Notes: a model not told the origin generated them from the sequence alone. A DNA stretch of 64,000 nt from Chitinophagales bacterium (GCA_020628375.1 JAHDFD010000005.1:62001-126000); one strand, 5' to 3'. Counted from the stretch's first letter, positions 8,498-17,357 are shown. Numbers and translations: made by a program.

Positions 8498-10118
8498 TTA
8501 TATCTGTTAAAATATCTCCTTTTACGGTTTCACAATATGCCGCGAAATGGGTTTTTAAAGCACCGGAAAGCAAAGTGTCTTCCATCAATAAATAAGCATT
8601 GGCTAAAGGCATTTTATTATAGAATTTAGCATAAATAAACGCTGCATTTGCCGCAACTAATTTGTAGTGTTCTGTTAGGGGCTTTCCATCTAACATTGCT
8701 TGGGCAATTGCGATGTTTTCGTTTTGATTATGGCATTTTAAGTTTTCAAAAGAAACGCTATGAATACCAAAATCAGAAGGGGCAAGCTGATACTTCTGTT
8801 GTTTTCCATCTTTTAACTCGATAACATCTGTGCTCGTTGAAATCGAAATATCATCTAAACCATCTGATGCTCTAACCAATACAAAATGCTCCTTACCTAA
8901 TAGTTGAGCTGTATCGGCTATTAATGGCATGTATTGTTTAAAGGCTGTTCCCATAAACTGTTTCTGCGGATTGTAAGGGTTTAGCAATGGTCCGAGCATA
9001 TTAAAGATCGTTGGTATGCCTAAACGAGTTCTCGCACCTGCAAGCCCACCCAATAAAGGATGTGTTTTTCGGGCATACAAAAAGGCTAGTTTTTGCTCAT
9101 TGAAGGCCTGTTCTATTAATTCTTGTGAAGCGTTTATGTTTGCGCCAAGAACTTCTAAGAGGTCAAAACTCCCGAATCTTCCGGAAGCCGCTTTATTTCC
9201 ATGCTTAATGATCGGAAGACCTGCATGTGATAATAATATTGCAACTAAAGTAGAAGTATTGAATCTTGGTAAGCCAGAACCGCCTGTACCGCATATATCT
9301 ATACCCTTTGTACTGATATTTCCATTTTTCGTATAACCATTTTTACTCTGTAGAATTTCTATGAAATTAGCAAGATTCTCAGCAGTTTTTAATTGAAAAG
9401 AAAGTGAAACCAAAAGCACCAGTTTTTGATCTTCGGTCAATTGTTCATCTTGTAATGCTTCAACAAAATCGGCTAATTCTGCAGCATGTAACTGATTCGC
9501 CATCATTCCTTCAACCATATTTTTGAATTGAGCATTTCCTCTTGCCATTTTTCCTTCAACTACATTACGAATGATCTGCATTCCGGCACCATCACGCATA
9601 CTTAATACCGATTCGGGATGATACTGCACGCCTTCTATCGGTAAAGATTTATGACGGACAGACATAACCGTTCCGTCGCCTGAGCGTGCAGAAATTTGTA
9701 AACAAGAAGGTACTTTGTCAGCTGCTAATGAATGGTATCTGGCAACATGAACAGTTGCATCTAAACCACTATAAATTGTTTTTTCATCTGTGATAATGGT
9801 ATCTTCTTTTCCATGTTGTGGACCAACAAGTTTAAGTGTTCCTCCAAAATGTTCAACCAATGCCTGATGACCTAAGCAAATACCGAAAATTGGTTTTTTG
9901 CCAACAAAATGAGCTATGATCTTCATCAAGTTTCCTGCATTGCGCGGAGTGGAAGGTCCTGGTGAAAGTACCAACAGATCGAATTCTTCTTTATCTAATT
10001 GTTCCGGACTAACTGTATTTCGGTAAACGACTACTTCGCAGGCACATTGCTTGAAATAATCAACGATATTATAAGTAAAAGAATCGAAATTATCGATCAT
10101 TAATATTTTTCTGTGCAT
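8493..10118 (-). CDS. trpGD: Fused anthranilate synthase glutaminase subunit / anthranilate phosphoribosyltransferase
   Basis: A 541-residue bifunctional protein. The N-terminal 190 residues are the class I glutamine amidotransferase TrpG, with oxyanion motif SPGPSTP, nucleophile Cys in GICLGHQA and His/Glu in HPESVLS. After a helical linker comes TrpD, with the phosphoribosyl pyrophosphate motif GTGGSGLPRFNTST, KHGNKAASGRFGS, and HPLLGGLAGARTRLGIPTIF. TrpG supplies ammonia to TrpE and TrpD makes phosphoribosylanthranilate. The G-D fusion is the enteric arrangement. The last codons overlap the third unit of a 24-bp tandem repeat (8429-8497), suggesting the 3' end has been touched by repeat expansion. 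Confidence 0.95.
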   Translation of the reverse strand: MHRKILMIDNFDSFTYNIVDYFKQCACEVVVYRNTVSPEQLDKEEFDLLVLSPGPSTPRNAGNLMKIIAHFVGKKPIFGICLGHQALVEHFGGTLKLVGPQHGKEDTIITDEKTIYSGLDATVHVARYHSLAADKVPSCLQISARSGDGTVMSVRHKSLPIEGVQYHPESVLSMRDGAGMQIIRNVVEGKMARGNAQFKNMVEGMMANQLHAAELADFVEALQDEQLTEDQKLVLLVSLSFQLKTAENLANFIEILQSKNGYTKNGNISTKGIDICGTGGSGLPRFNTSTLVAILLSHAGLPIIKHGNKAASGRFGSFDLLEVLGANINASQELIEQAFNEQKLAFLYARKTHPLLGGLAGARTRLGIPTIFNMLGPLLNPYNPQKQFMGTAFKQYMPLIADTAQLLGKEHFVLVRASDGLDDISISTSTDVIELKDGKQQKYQLAPSDFGIHSVSFENLKCHNQNENIAIAQAMLDGKPLTEHYKLVAANAAFIYAKFYNKMPLANAYLLMEDTLLSGALKTHFAAYCETVKGDILTDIT

Positions 10119-10214
10119 CTCTTTTTAGTTAATGAGTTATCGAGTTAAAGTGTTTATGAGTTTGTGCGTCTTTACAAACCTAAAGAAGCGGAATGATAGC
10201 CACTGCTGTTGAAG

Positions 10215-11690
10215 TTATTTTCTGAATTGTTCTATTGACTTCAGGAATGCTTGTGCCTTGAATTGTGTTTCATACAATTCCTTTTCAGGGCTGCTTTCAT
10301 ACAACAAAGTTGCACCACTACAATAATTCAACTCATCTTTTTTAATATGTGCAGAACGAATAACGATACCCGTATTTACATCTCCATTAAATAGCATATA
10401 ACCAACACACCCTCCATAGAAACCACGTTCATGTAATTCAATTTTCTCGATCTGATTCATTGCCATTACTTTAGGGGCACCTGTCAGAGTTCCTGCATTT
10501 AAACTTGCTACTAAGGCATCTAATCCGATTTTACCTTCTTGTAATTCACCTGATACTTGTGCAACGGTATGCATTACGTGAGAATACTTTTCTATTGTAC
10601 GGTAATGATCGATAGAAATATCTGGCTTACAAACTTTTGAAAGGTCATTTCTGCCTAGGTCAATAAGCATGTCTAACTCTGATTTTTCTTTAGTATCATT
10701 CAATAATTGCATCATCAGATGATGGTCTTCAATTGCATTAACCCCTCTGTTTATACTTCCTGAAATAGGACGTAAAACAACTCTGTCATTTTCGTAACGG
10801 ATCATTAATTCTGGACTAGCGCCTAATAAAACTTCATCTCCGAAGTTGACATGAAATAAGTAAGGTGAAGGATTGGTTTTGCGATAAGATTCATATAATG
10901 GCAAAGTATCGCCACTATATTTTGCACTTATATGCCGACTTAATACTAATTCCATTAATTCACCTTGTTCACACAAGTTGCGCGCTTGCTCAACTTGTGC
11001 TTTAAAGGTTTCGTCCTCTGGCGAGAATTGGATATTTTCTATTAAAGGGCTTTCAAAATCAAGTTCTTCTGTTTCAATTAAGTGTTTAGAAATAGTTTGT
11101 ACAGCTTTTTTCGCTGCTGATTGGCTTGTTCTTGAACAATATAATTTAGCTTCTCTATTCAAATGATTGAAGAAAAGAAGGTTGTCGAATATGAAAACAT
11201 GATAATCTGCTTCATTGCTTGGTTTAACGACTTCTATGTCTTCATACAAATAGATAAAGCGATAGCCGAGCGCACCATAGATGCCAAGAAAAGACTGGTC
11301 GTTTTGTTGGAAGTGTAGTAATAAAGAACGTAGAATTTGTCCGGTGTTCTGACGTAAGAACCGTTCGTTCTCTGGTCTGTTGAATTCGGTTTTAGGAATA
11401 TTAAAAATGATCTTTTCAGAAGTTTTATTTTCAATGAAAACCCCGAATTTTTTCTCTAAGTAATCGGTGAAAATACTGCCACGTTTCTGTAAAAGTGTGA
11501 TTTCACAAATAGCATCTTTAGCTTTTATTTCAACCACCGGATCAATGCCGATCATCGATAAACGATTCGATTTATCTGTTGCATTACAGGATTCTAATAA
11601 AAGATGTGGATTGTCGGGATGAAGTTTTTTATAATAATTCAAAGCATCGCCGTAAGGTATTTCTATGCTTTGTTGTTTGAATTTAGACAT
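10215..11690 (-). CDS. trpE: Anthranilate synthase component I
   Basis: Chorismate-utilising enzyme of 491 residues that converts chorismate and ammonia to anthranilate with TrpG. The N-terminal tryptophan feedback motif is recognisable (LLESCNATDKSNRLSMIG). The catalytic core shows GASPELMIR, RPISGSINRG, ELDMLIDLGRNDLSKVC, YSHVMHTVAQVSG, GTLTGAPKVMAM and the C-terminal GGCVGYM and ATLLYESSPEKE. ATG at 11688-11690. It is the first biosynthetic gene after trpR. The 65-bp gap to trpR contains an 8-bp inverted repeat (GAGATTTT at 11699-11706, AAAATCTC at 11731-11738) with no obvious leader peptide or run of Trp codons. Confidence 0.96.
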   Translation of the reverse strand: MSKFKQQSIEIPYGDALNYYKKLHPDNPHLLLESCNATDKSNRLSMIGIDPVVEIKAKDAICEITLLQKRGSIFTDYLEKKFGVFIENKTSEKIIFNIPKTEFNRPENERFLRQNTGQILRSLLLHFQQNDQSFLGIYGALGYRFIYLYEDIEVVKPSNEADYHVFIFDNLLFFNHLNREAKLYCSRTSQSAAKKAVQTISKHLIETEELDFESPLIENIQFSPEDETFKAQVEQARNLCEQGELMELVLSRHISAKYSGDTLPLYESYRKTNPSPYLFHVNFGDEVLLGASPELMIRYENDRVVLRPISGSINRGVNAIEDHHLMMQLLNDTKEKSELDMLIDLGRNDLSKVCKPDISIDHYRTIEKYSHVMHTVAQVSGELQEGKIGLDALVASLNAGTLTGAPKVMAMNQIEKIELHERGFYGGCVGYMLFNGDVNTGIVIRSAHIKKDELNYCSGATLLYESSPEKELYETQFKAQAFLKSIEQFRK

Positions 11691-11755
11691 TGGACTTTGA
11701 GATTTTGAGACTATTAGATTTGAGACTTTTAAAATCTCATTTTCTATTGATCTTA

Positions 11756-12016
11756 CTAATTATCGATTGTTGTTAAAAAATGATTGATCTGATCTTTCTT
11801 TTCTCTGTAAACTTTTGCTCCTCTGGTTACGGTAACAATGCTGCAATTAACTGCTTCTGCTACTTTCCTTTGAGAATTACCTTTACTGAGTGACGATAAG
11901 ATACGCCATCGTTCAACGATCATCTCCTGCTCTTTTTCGGTAAGGCTGATATTGATCATATCCATGAATTCATCATAGTTTTCAGCCGAGTTTAATAATT
12001 TATAAAAAAAATGCAA
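11756..12016 (-). CDS. trpR: Trp repressor TrpR
   Basis: An 86-residue all-helical DNA-binding protein of the TrpR superfamily. It matches E. coli TrpR along its length: LTEKEQEMIVERWRIL corresponds to the core helices, and SQRKVAEAVNCSIVTVTRGA to the helix-turn-helix including the invariant TRG that contacts tryptophan and DNA. The only start is TTG at 12016, because in-frame TAA lies five codons upstream. It is the first gene of the trp operon. A promoter (12043-12074) and a palindrome (12018-12035) lie directly in front, so repression of its own transcription together with trpE-A is likely. A YerC-like non-Trp regulator is possible but less likely in this context. Confidence 0.9.
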   Translation of the reverse strand: MHFFYKLLNSAENYDEFMDMINISLTEKEQEMIVERWRILSSLSKGNSQRKVAEAVNCSIVTVTRGAKVYREKKDQINHFLTTIDN

Positions 12017-12017
12017 T

Positions 12018-12035
12018 GTATTACTGTATTAGTAC
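12018..12035. promoter_or_regulatory. Candidate TrpR operator
   Basis: GTATTACTGTATTAGTAC is an imperfect palindrome with a perfect TACT-N5-AGTA core at 12022-12034. Its right half (TTAGTACGG) resembles the TAGTACG half-site of enteric TrpR operators. It lies immediately downstream of the -7 box and ends 2 bp before the trpR start codon, so a bound repressor would cover the transcription start. Confidence 0.55.
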
Positions 12036-12042
12036 GGTGATG

Positions 12043-12074
12043 CAAATATATATGTAAGTGCTTTAATTGTGCAA
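12043..12074 (-). promoter_or_regulatory. Promoter of the trp operon, Bacteroidota type
   Basis: On the minus strand, TTG (plus-strand CAA at 12072-12074) is followed after 21 bp by TATATTTG (plus-strand CAAATATA at 12043-12050). This fits the Bacteroidota consensus TTG-N19/21-TAnnTTTG. Transcription would start around 12035-12037, inside the candidate operator. Confidence 0.65.
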
Positions 12075-12138
12075 GGGAGTTTTAATGTTTTTTAATTTGT
12101 TTTTTTACAACATATATTTGAGTGCTAAATCAATCATT

Positions 12139-13101
12139 ATGACTACTAAACATTTTGCTTTACTTATTTCATTGATCTTATTATTAATTGCTTGTAATAA
12201 AGATGATGATGATTCTGGAAGTATTGAAGATGATCGAATAAAAGAAATTGTAAGAAGTAATAAAGAAACTGGTGTTGAAGTAGCGAGAATTACGATTAAT
12301 TATGATGCAAATAACCGTTTGACAGAAGTTACCGAATATGATTCGATTGCTGCACAGAATAAAGTCTTATTTTCTGTAAATTATGATGATGTAATAGAGA
12401 CAATTGCTTATGATGAGGGTGAATTCAATGAAAAACTATTGGTTACTTTAGAGAACGATCGAACAATTAGAAGAGAAATACATGCTTGGAATTTTTCAAA
12501 TTGGATTACAGAATCAATAAGTGAATATAGTTATAGTGATAATAAATTAGTATATAGTTTTCAAACCTTATTCACGAATCTTATTGGTTCGGAGGCTAAC
12601 AGGGCAATAGCTTTTGTGTATGAAAATGAACTATTGACTACTGTTAATGATACTATTTATTACGATGACGGATTAAGTAGAAGTATCGGTAAAACCGAAA
12701 TTCAATATGATGGTAATTCTGTAACAGAGCTTGCAGAATACGACTATTATAATTCAGGTTCAGAAGAAGGGTTTATACTTTCAGATAAAGAAATATTTTC
12801 GTATGATATTAATAAAATATTTATCGATAAATATGAAAATACTTATTCTGGAGAAGAATTTAGAGGTACAAATGAATACACCATTTCAGATAAAGGAAGC
12901 CTTTTGAGTTTCTTGCCATACGATAGCCCTTATGAAACAAATTTTATATATGAAGAAGGCAAAGGAAATTTTAGAGATATATTCTACTCACCAATAGATC
13001 GTAATTTACCAACACCCATAACAAAATCGGGATATAATAAAGAAAAGATCAATCAAAATGGTCTTGATGTTTTATTGGATTTCTATCGAATGTTCAATTA
13101 A
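12139..13101 (+). CDS. Surface-type lipoprotein with YD-like repeats
   Basis: A 320-residue lipoprotein. ATG at 12139 gives the signal peptide MTTKHFALLISLILLLIAC with a lipobox ending in Cys, followed at once by NKDDDD. An acidic tract at this place resembles the lipoprotein export signal that sends Bacteroidota lipoproteins to the cell surface. The body has repeated segments of the type Y-x4-NRLTEV-TEYD, reminiscent of YD/RHS-like or DUF4595-like beta repeats. It ends with GNFRDIFYSP, NLPTPITKS and GLDVLLDFY, motifs shared with the paralogue at 15716-16681. The in-frame TTG at 12067 would lie inside the trp promoter region and was rejected. A TATATTTG box at 12113-12120 has a TTG only 13 bp upstream, so a promoter there is unproven. 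Function unknown. Confidence 0.8.
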   Translation: MTTKHFALLISLILLLIACNKDDDDSGSIEDDRIKEIVRSNKETGVEVARITINYDANNRLTEVTEYDSIAAQNKVLFSVNYDDVIETIAYDEGEFNEKLLVTLENDRTIRREIHAWNFSNWITESISEYSYSDNKLVYSFQTLFTNLIGSEANRAIAFVYENELLTTVNDTIYYDDGLSRSIGKTEIQYDGNSVTELAEYDYYNSGSEEGFILSDKEIFSYDINKIFIDKYENTYSGEEFRGTNEYTISDKGSLLSFLPYDSPYETNFIYEEGKGNFRDIFYSPIDRNLPTPITKSGYNKEKINQNGLDVLLDFYRMFN

Positions 13102-13102
13102 G

Positions 13103-13924
13103 CTATTCTGTTTTCAGAATTTTAAAAGTCTGAGATTCCCCTTGACTATTATTTATTTTCAATAGATATAAACCACTTTGAAGATAGCCTAATGAAAGGG
13201 TTTCAAAATTTGACCTATACTGTGCTATAAGCTTGCCTTGCTGATCGTAAATTTTTATTGAATAAATTTCTTCTGGCGGAACTTGTATGTTAATTCTATC
13301 TGTAAATGGATTTGGGAATACTTCAGCTTTCCAGCCATTTAAAGTAGTATTGGCAGAAGTTCCTATTTCATTTGAGCTTCTTGTAAAACGATAAAGAGAA
13401 ATGCTTCCATCAACAGCAATTACACTCCAATCTCCGAGATATAAGTTCAATACTTCTTCGTTAGTTTCAGGATCATTTATTAACTCAATTGCAATATAAT
13501 TTTCTTCGGAAACATAAAAGCCATTATCAGACAGCGTTATTTCCTCAATATAATTTATGGTTAAAAGGCTATCACTATAATTGTTTAATATCTCTTGTAA
13601 GAAACTGTAAAGAGGATATTCGTCTTCATAAACAATATTTTCAAAATCAATAACAAAAGCATTTTCATTTTCAGATGTTGAAATGTTTAAACTTGCTTCA
13701 ACACCTGGGATATCACTTCCATGAATAAATCCACCATAATAAGAAATATCTAGTAAATCCCAATCACCCAATAAGACATTATTTTGTTCTGAAATATCGT
13801 TATTTGTTACATCATATTTTATTTGGTTATCTGTACTTTCAGACTTTATGTTCTGACCATAAATATTGTAATTTGCTAATAAACAATATGATAAGACAAA
13901 CAACTTGTAAATTTTACTAAACAT
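13103..13924 (-). CDS. T9SS cargo protein of unknown function
   Basis: A 273-residue exported protein. The signal peptide is about residues 1-23 (MFSKIYKLFVLSYCLLANYN), with the ATG at 13924; a TTG at 13957 adds nothing signal-like. The middle region resembles lipocalin-like descriptions of the LLGDWDLLDISYYGG type, but I cannot assign a family with confidence. The last 75 residues form a type A T9SS sorting domain: VFPNPFTDRINI, IKIYDQQGKLI, LQSGLYLLKI and a final basic FKILKTE. The protein should therefore cross the outer membrane and be anchored or released at the surface. Its stop lies 1 bp from that of the preceding convergent lipoprotein. Confidence 0.8.
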   Translation of the reverse strand: MFSKIYKLFVLSYCLLANYNIYGQNIKSESTDNQIKYDVTNNDISEQNNVLLGDWDLLDISYYGGFIHGSDIPGVEASLNISTSENENAFVIDFENIVYEDEYPLYSFLQEILNNYSDSLLTINYIEEITLSDNGFYVSEENYIAIELINDPETNEEVLNLYLGDWSVIAVDGSISLYRFTRSSNEIGTSANTTLNGWKAEVFPNPFTDRINIQVPPEEIYSIKIYDQQGKLIAQYRSNFETLSLGYLQSGLYLLKINNSQGESQTFKILKTE

Positions 13925-14074
13925 AGTTCTGGGATTTGGGGAATAATAAATATACAACGTTTATCTCAATAAGAAGTAAGGAGAAATTGATTTAAGATGA
14001 AATGATTTATCATTATGTGTTGTTTGCTTTTTTCATTATGTAAAATAGAGGGGAACTAAGATGAGTAATATATT

Positions 14075-14234
14075 TAACCTAAGTTGCGATAAATCTCAAC
14101 TGTCTGTAGTACAATAGTCTCCACTGTCCAAAAAAAACCATTTTATAATCATGAAGAGTAAGGTTTTGTGGTCTGTGGTCTGTTAAACAGTCGTCTATGT
14201 ACAAAAATGTCATCATACATCGCAACTTGAATTA
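14075..14234. repeat. MITE-like element family A, copy 1
   Basis: About 160 bp with 16-bp inverted ends, TAACCTAAGTTGCGAT at 14075-14090 and ATCGCAACTTGAATTA at 14219-14234 (13 of 16 pair). It has no open reading frame. The interior matches copy 2 (21541-21696) closely, including a shared segment around TGGTCTGTGGTCTGTTAAAC. It ends 1 bp from the stop codon of the histidine kinase that follows on the minus strand, so it sits at that gene's 3' end. Confidence 0.85.
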
Positions 14235-14235
14235 T

Positions 14236-15588
14236 TTAATTCTTTAACGAAAAGTAAAACGTAGTGCCAATACCAAACTGCGATTCAAGCCAAATTTTAC
14301 CATTATGTAATTCAACTATGCGTTTACAGCTTGCCAGTCCTATTCCTGAGCCAGCATATTCACTTGCTTTGTGCAATTTGGTAAAAGGTTCGAAAATTCT
14401 GTTTATGTGTTCCGCTTCTATACCTATTCCATTATCTGAAATAGAAATAATTAGTTCGTTTCCCTCCAATTGGTGTGTAATATTGATATTCAGGTTTTCT
14501 GTTTTCTTTCTGAATTTTATTGCGTTTGAAATTATATTCTGAAAAAGCTGATTGATCTTTACAGGTATTACTTTAAAATCAGGTAATTCTGATACGCTTA
14601 TTTTTACTTCATTTTCAGAAATCTGTTTGTTTAAATTGACCAATACGCGCTCTAGTAGGTTATTCATGTCGGTTACTTCAAAACTATGTTCTGTTTCAGC
14701 ATTAAGTTTGGAATATGAGAGTAAATCTTTTACAAGTACATGCATGCTTTTTGTAGAAGTGCCTATAAAATCAAGATATTCTTTACTCTTATCATCAAGT
14801 ACATTATTCTTTGAAAGGTGATTGCTCAATAAGGTGGCAAAACTATTAATCGTTCTTATGGGTTGTTTAAGATCATGCGAAGCAGTGTAAGCATATTGTT
14901 CTAGTTCAGTATTACTTCTCTGTAATTTTAATTGAAGTTCCTCAAGAGCTTGCCTTTTTTCTTCCAAATGTTTATTCTGTTTTTCAAGAATTGCTTCATT
15001 TTTAGTAAATCGGGTGAATAGTTTTTGATACTGAGCATTCAAAAAGTATAATGAAAGTGCTACAATAGAGATGAAGATTAAAGGTAAGAGGAAATAATAA
15101 TTAATTGGAAATTCTTGTGTAACCGCTCTGTAATGGATTTGTGCTTCTGGACTGAAGGATAAATAATACAAATATACGATCCATAAACTACTGATTATAC
15201 TCCAGAAAATACCTGCTTTGTTACCAAGCATTAAAAAAGCAAATAATGGAATCAGAAAAACACCGTGAGCATCTTCTGAGAAAATTGCTCCTGTTTTTAA
15301 AGACATATAGAAAAAACTAAGCGCGAAAATACAGGTTACTAAATTGCCGGTAATGAATAAGGAATTCGTATATCTGAAGAGGAGTAATATTACTGAAAGT
15401 GATATGAAGATAAATCCGAAAGGAAATTCAGACTGAACATTGATAATATTATTCAGAATAAATAAAATTATACAAATAATACTTAAAATAATAAGCATAT
15501 AAACCAATATCCCTGCTCTGGTTTTATAGAGCTTGTCAGTTAGTTTATCAGTAGCTACAAATTGTTCAACTAAATTAGCAAATAGCAT
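14236..15588 (-). CDS. Membrane sensor histidine kinase
   Basis: A 450-residue kinase. About six hydrophobic segments span residues 28-190, with little periplasmic sequence. A coiled coil (residues about 190-235) leads to the phosphoacceptor helix YTASHDLKQPIRTINSF containing the active His. The ATPase domain shows the N-box QLFQNIISNAIKF, the G1 box ISDNGIGIEAEHINRIFEPF and the G2 box GSGIGLASCKRIVE, all intact. It ends without a receiver domain. No response regulator is adjacent, so it is an orphan kinase. The input signal is unknown; sensing within or near the membrane is plausible because there is no sizeable extracellular domain. Confidence 0.93.
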   Translation of the reverse strand: MLFANLVEQFVATDKLTDKLYKTRAGILVYMLIILSIICIILFILNNIINVQSEFPFGFIFISLSVILLLFRYTNSLFITGNLVTCIFALSFFYMSLKTGAIFSEDAHGVFLIPLFAFLMLGNKAGIFWSIISSLWIVYLYYLSFSPEAQIHYRAVTQEFPINYYFLLPLIFISIVALSLYFLNAQYQKLFTRFTKNEAILEKQNKHLEEKRQALEELQLKLQRSNTELEQYAYTASHDLKQPIRTINSFATLLSNHLSKNNVLDDKSKEYLDFIGTSTKSMHVLVKDLLSYSKLNAETEHSFEVTDMNNLLERVLVNLNKQISENEVKISVSELPDFKVIPVKINQLFQNIISNAIKFRKKTENLNINITHQLEGNELIISISDNGIGIEAEHINRIFEPFTKLHKASEYAGSGIGLASCKRIVELHNGKIWLESQFGIGTTFYFSLKN

Positions 15589-15715
15589 ATCTATTTAGAT
15601 TTACGTTTTTGTTTTCCAATTTGTTGTGAAAAGTGTTTGATTATTGCAAGAAATAACTTGTTAGTCTTTTATCTTTGAAAGAGATATTTAATTCTTTTAT
15701 ATTAATCTAATCATT

Positions 15716-16681
15716 ATGAATGTTAAAAGTTATTGCATTTTTATTTTTTTGTTAGTTTTTTGTTCAGCATGTGATAATGATGATGACAGTACAAGAATTA
15801 CAGATATAAACGAACGTATTAAAACCATTACGACTTATGATGACCTAACTGAAACTAGTGGTAGCACATTAACGATAAACTATGATGAAATGAATCGTGT
15901 ATCAAATATATATGTTGCTCATTTTGAAGGTGTTAATACCATAAATGAATATGAAGGTTATTCGTTTACTTATGTTGGTAATGAAATTGAAAAACTCTGG
16001 AATTGGAACGATAATTTATACAGATTCAGAACAAGGATTATAAAAAATGGTGATGTAGTTAATGAAGAAGAAAGATACATTTTAAATGACGCTTTAGAAT
16101 GGGACCTGGAGTATTTACTTTATTATACTTATGAAAATGAATTACCAATTCGTGTAGAAGAATATAGAGTTAATGAAAACGAAGAACTAAGGAGAATTAG
16201 TAATTACGCTTATGAAAGTAGTAGAATTACTGAATGTACAGACTCCTTCACTTTTAATACTTATGTCGATGTAGAGAAATGGCTTTATACTTATAATAAC
16301 GGAGTTATTGACTCAACATTTTACTATGATGATTCTTTAGATACCTTAACAAATATATTAAGAGAACACTATGAGTACACTGGAAATGAATTGAATGTTA
16401 TAGCTTACAGTTATTTGCCAACAAATAATTCATGGAGTTACTTTTATAATAAAAACTATGTATTGGACGATGATGGAAAGCTACTAAAAGCAACTACTAT
16501 CGATTTTAATGATTCTGTAGTTTATTATGAGTATGAAGCAGGAAATGGAAATTTCAGAGATGTTTTTTACCAACCGATAAATAGGCAGTTACCAACACCT
16601 TTGACTAAATCAGCTATTCAGCAAGAAAAAATAAAACACAGTGGTTTAGATATATTATTAGACTTCTATAATTTGTTCTAA
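15716..16681 (+). CDS. Surface-type lipoprotein, paralogue of the 12139 gene
   Basis: A 321-residue lipoprotein with signal peptide MNVKSYCIFIFLLVFCSAC and a following DNDDDST acidic tract. As in its paralogue, the body consists of irregular tyrosine-rich beta repeats (INYDEMNRVSNIYV, YTYENELPIRVEEY, YEYTGNELNVIAYS). The C-terminus carries the shared motifs GNFRDVFYQPINRQLPTP, LTKS and GLDILLDFY. Identity in the body is low and in the last 50 residues high, which suggests a conserved terminal function. A TATCTTTG box at 15670-15677 has a TTG 23 bp upstream, slightly longer than consensus. Function unknown. Confidence 0.8.
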   Translation: MNVKSYCIFIFLLVFCSACDNDDDSTRITDINERIKTITTYDDLTETSGSTLTINYDEMNRVSNIYVAHFEGVNTINEYEGYSFTYVGNEIEKLWNWNDNLYRFRTRIIKNGDVVNEEERYILNDALEWDLEYLLYYTYENELPIRVEEYRVNENEELRRISNYAYESSRITECTDSFTFNTYVDVEKWLYTYNNGVIDSTFYYDDSLDTLTNILREHYEYTGNELNVIAYSYLPTNNSWSYFYNKNYVLDDDGKLLKATTIDFNDSVVYYEYEAGNGNFRDVFYQPINRQLPTPLTKSAIQQEKIKHSGLDILLDFYNLF

Positions 16682-16825
16682 AAGTATTTATTATATTCGA
16701 GATTTATCATAACCGTCATCAGTTTAGTAGCCCAATGTAAAAAAGAAATCGGCATAATTGTAAGTCATATGATTTAGTGATTTGTTGACTATTTACTAAA
16801 ATCATTATGCTGCAACTTGAATTGT
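16682..16825. repeat. Probable decayed copy of element family A
   Basis: The right end is recognisable (TGCAACTTGAATT at 16811-16823, preceded by CATTAT), matching the right end of the two full copies. The stretch back to the preceding stop codon has about the length of the element, but its left end and interior are eroded. Nothing else was seen in this gap. Confidence 0.4.
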
Positions 16826-16848
16826 AATTTAAAATTTACCTTTAGCGG

Positions 16849-17340
16849 ATGAACTTAATCCAAGATTGGAACAATCGAAAAAATAAGCAAGCTAAAATTC
16901 ATAAAAAGTTTGTTGATAAACTGAAAAGAAAACCTGCAAAAGAAATAAATTCAAAAGCAGAACAACAACACGATCAGGTTTTTCGGGAACTGGATTGTTT
17001 GGATTGTGCCAACTGCTGTAAAACCATTCCACCTATTCTCAATAGAGCAGATATTAGAAGAATTGCAAAGTCTTTAAATCTTAAACCTGCTGAGTTTGAG
17101 GGCAAGTATATAAAAGTAGATAGAGATGGCGATAAAGTGATGAATTCAACACCTTGTCCTTTTCTGTTGGAAGATAATAAGTGCAGTATATACGAAGTAA
17201 GACCAAGAGCTTGTCGCGAATATCCACATACCGATAATTTTCAATTTGTGGAACACAGTAATTTATTACCCATTAATTCAAGACATTGTCCTGCTGTTTT
17301 TCATATTTTAGAAAGAATGATGCAGGAAATTAATCAATAG
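16849..17340 (+). CDS. YkgJ-family cysteine cluster protein
   Basis: A 163-residue cytosolic protein. After a basic N-terminal stretch (residues 1-35) it carries the family signature: LDCLDCANCCKTIPP (C-x2-C-x2-CC), then CPFLLEDNKCSIYEVRPRAC and a late RHCPAVF. Such cysteine clusters are expected to bind zinc or an iron-sulfur centre, but the biochemical role of the family is not established. It converges with the peroxiredoxin-like gene (17 bp between stops). No operon partner is evident. Confidence 0.9.
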   Translation: MNLIQDWNNRKNKQAKIHKKFVDKLKRKPAKEINSKAEQQHDQVFRELDCLDCANCCKTIPPILNRADIRRIAKSLNLKPAEFEGKYIKVDRDGDKVMNSTPCPFLLEDNKCSIYEVRPRACREYPHTDNFQFVEHSNLLPINSRHCPAVFHILERMMQEINQ

Positions 17341-17357
17341 AAGTTAAGACATACACG

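Noticed and set aside
8235-8629. Two open frames (91 and 68 residues) over the trpCF-trpGD junction
   Set aside because: They are created by the 24-bp tandem repeat and by the reverse strand of the trp genes; the proteins are repeats of LRSAFVYR-like sequence.
11691-11755. Trp attenuator between trpR and trpE
   Set aside because: There is a small inverted repeat but no leader peptide with Trp codons, no alternative stem and no T run; control by TrpR at the upstream operator is sufficient.
12100-12120. Promoter TTG/TATATTTG for the lipoprotein at 12139
   Set aside because: The -7 box is good, but the nearest TTG is only 13 bp upstream, outside the 19-21 bp range, so it was not listed as a promoter.
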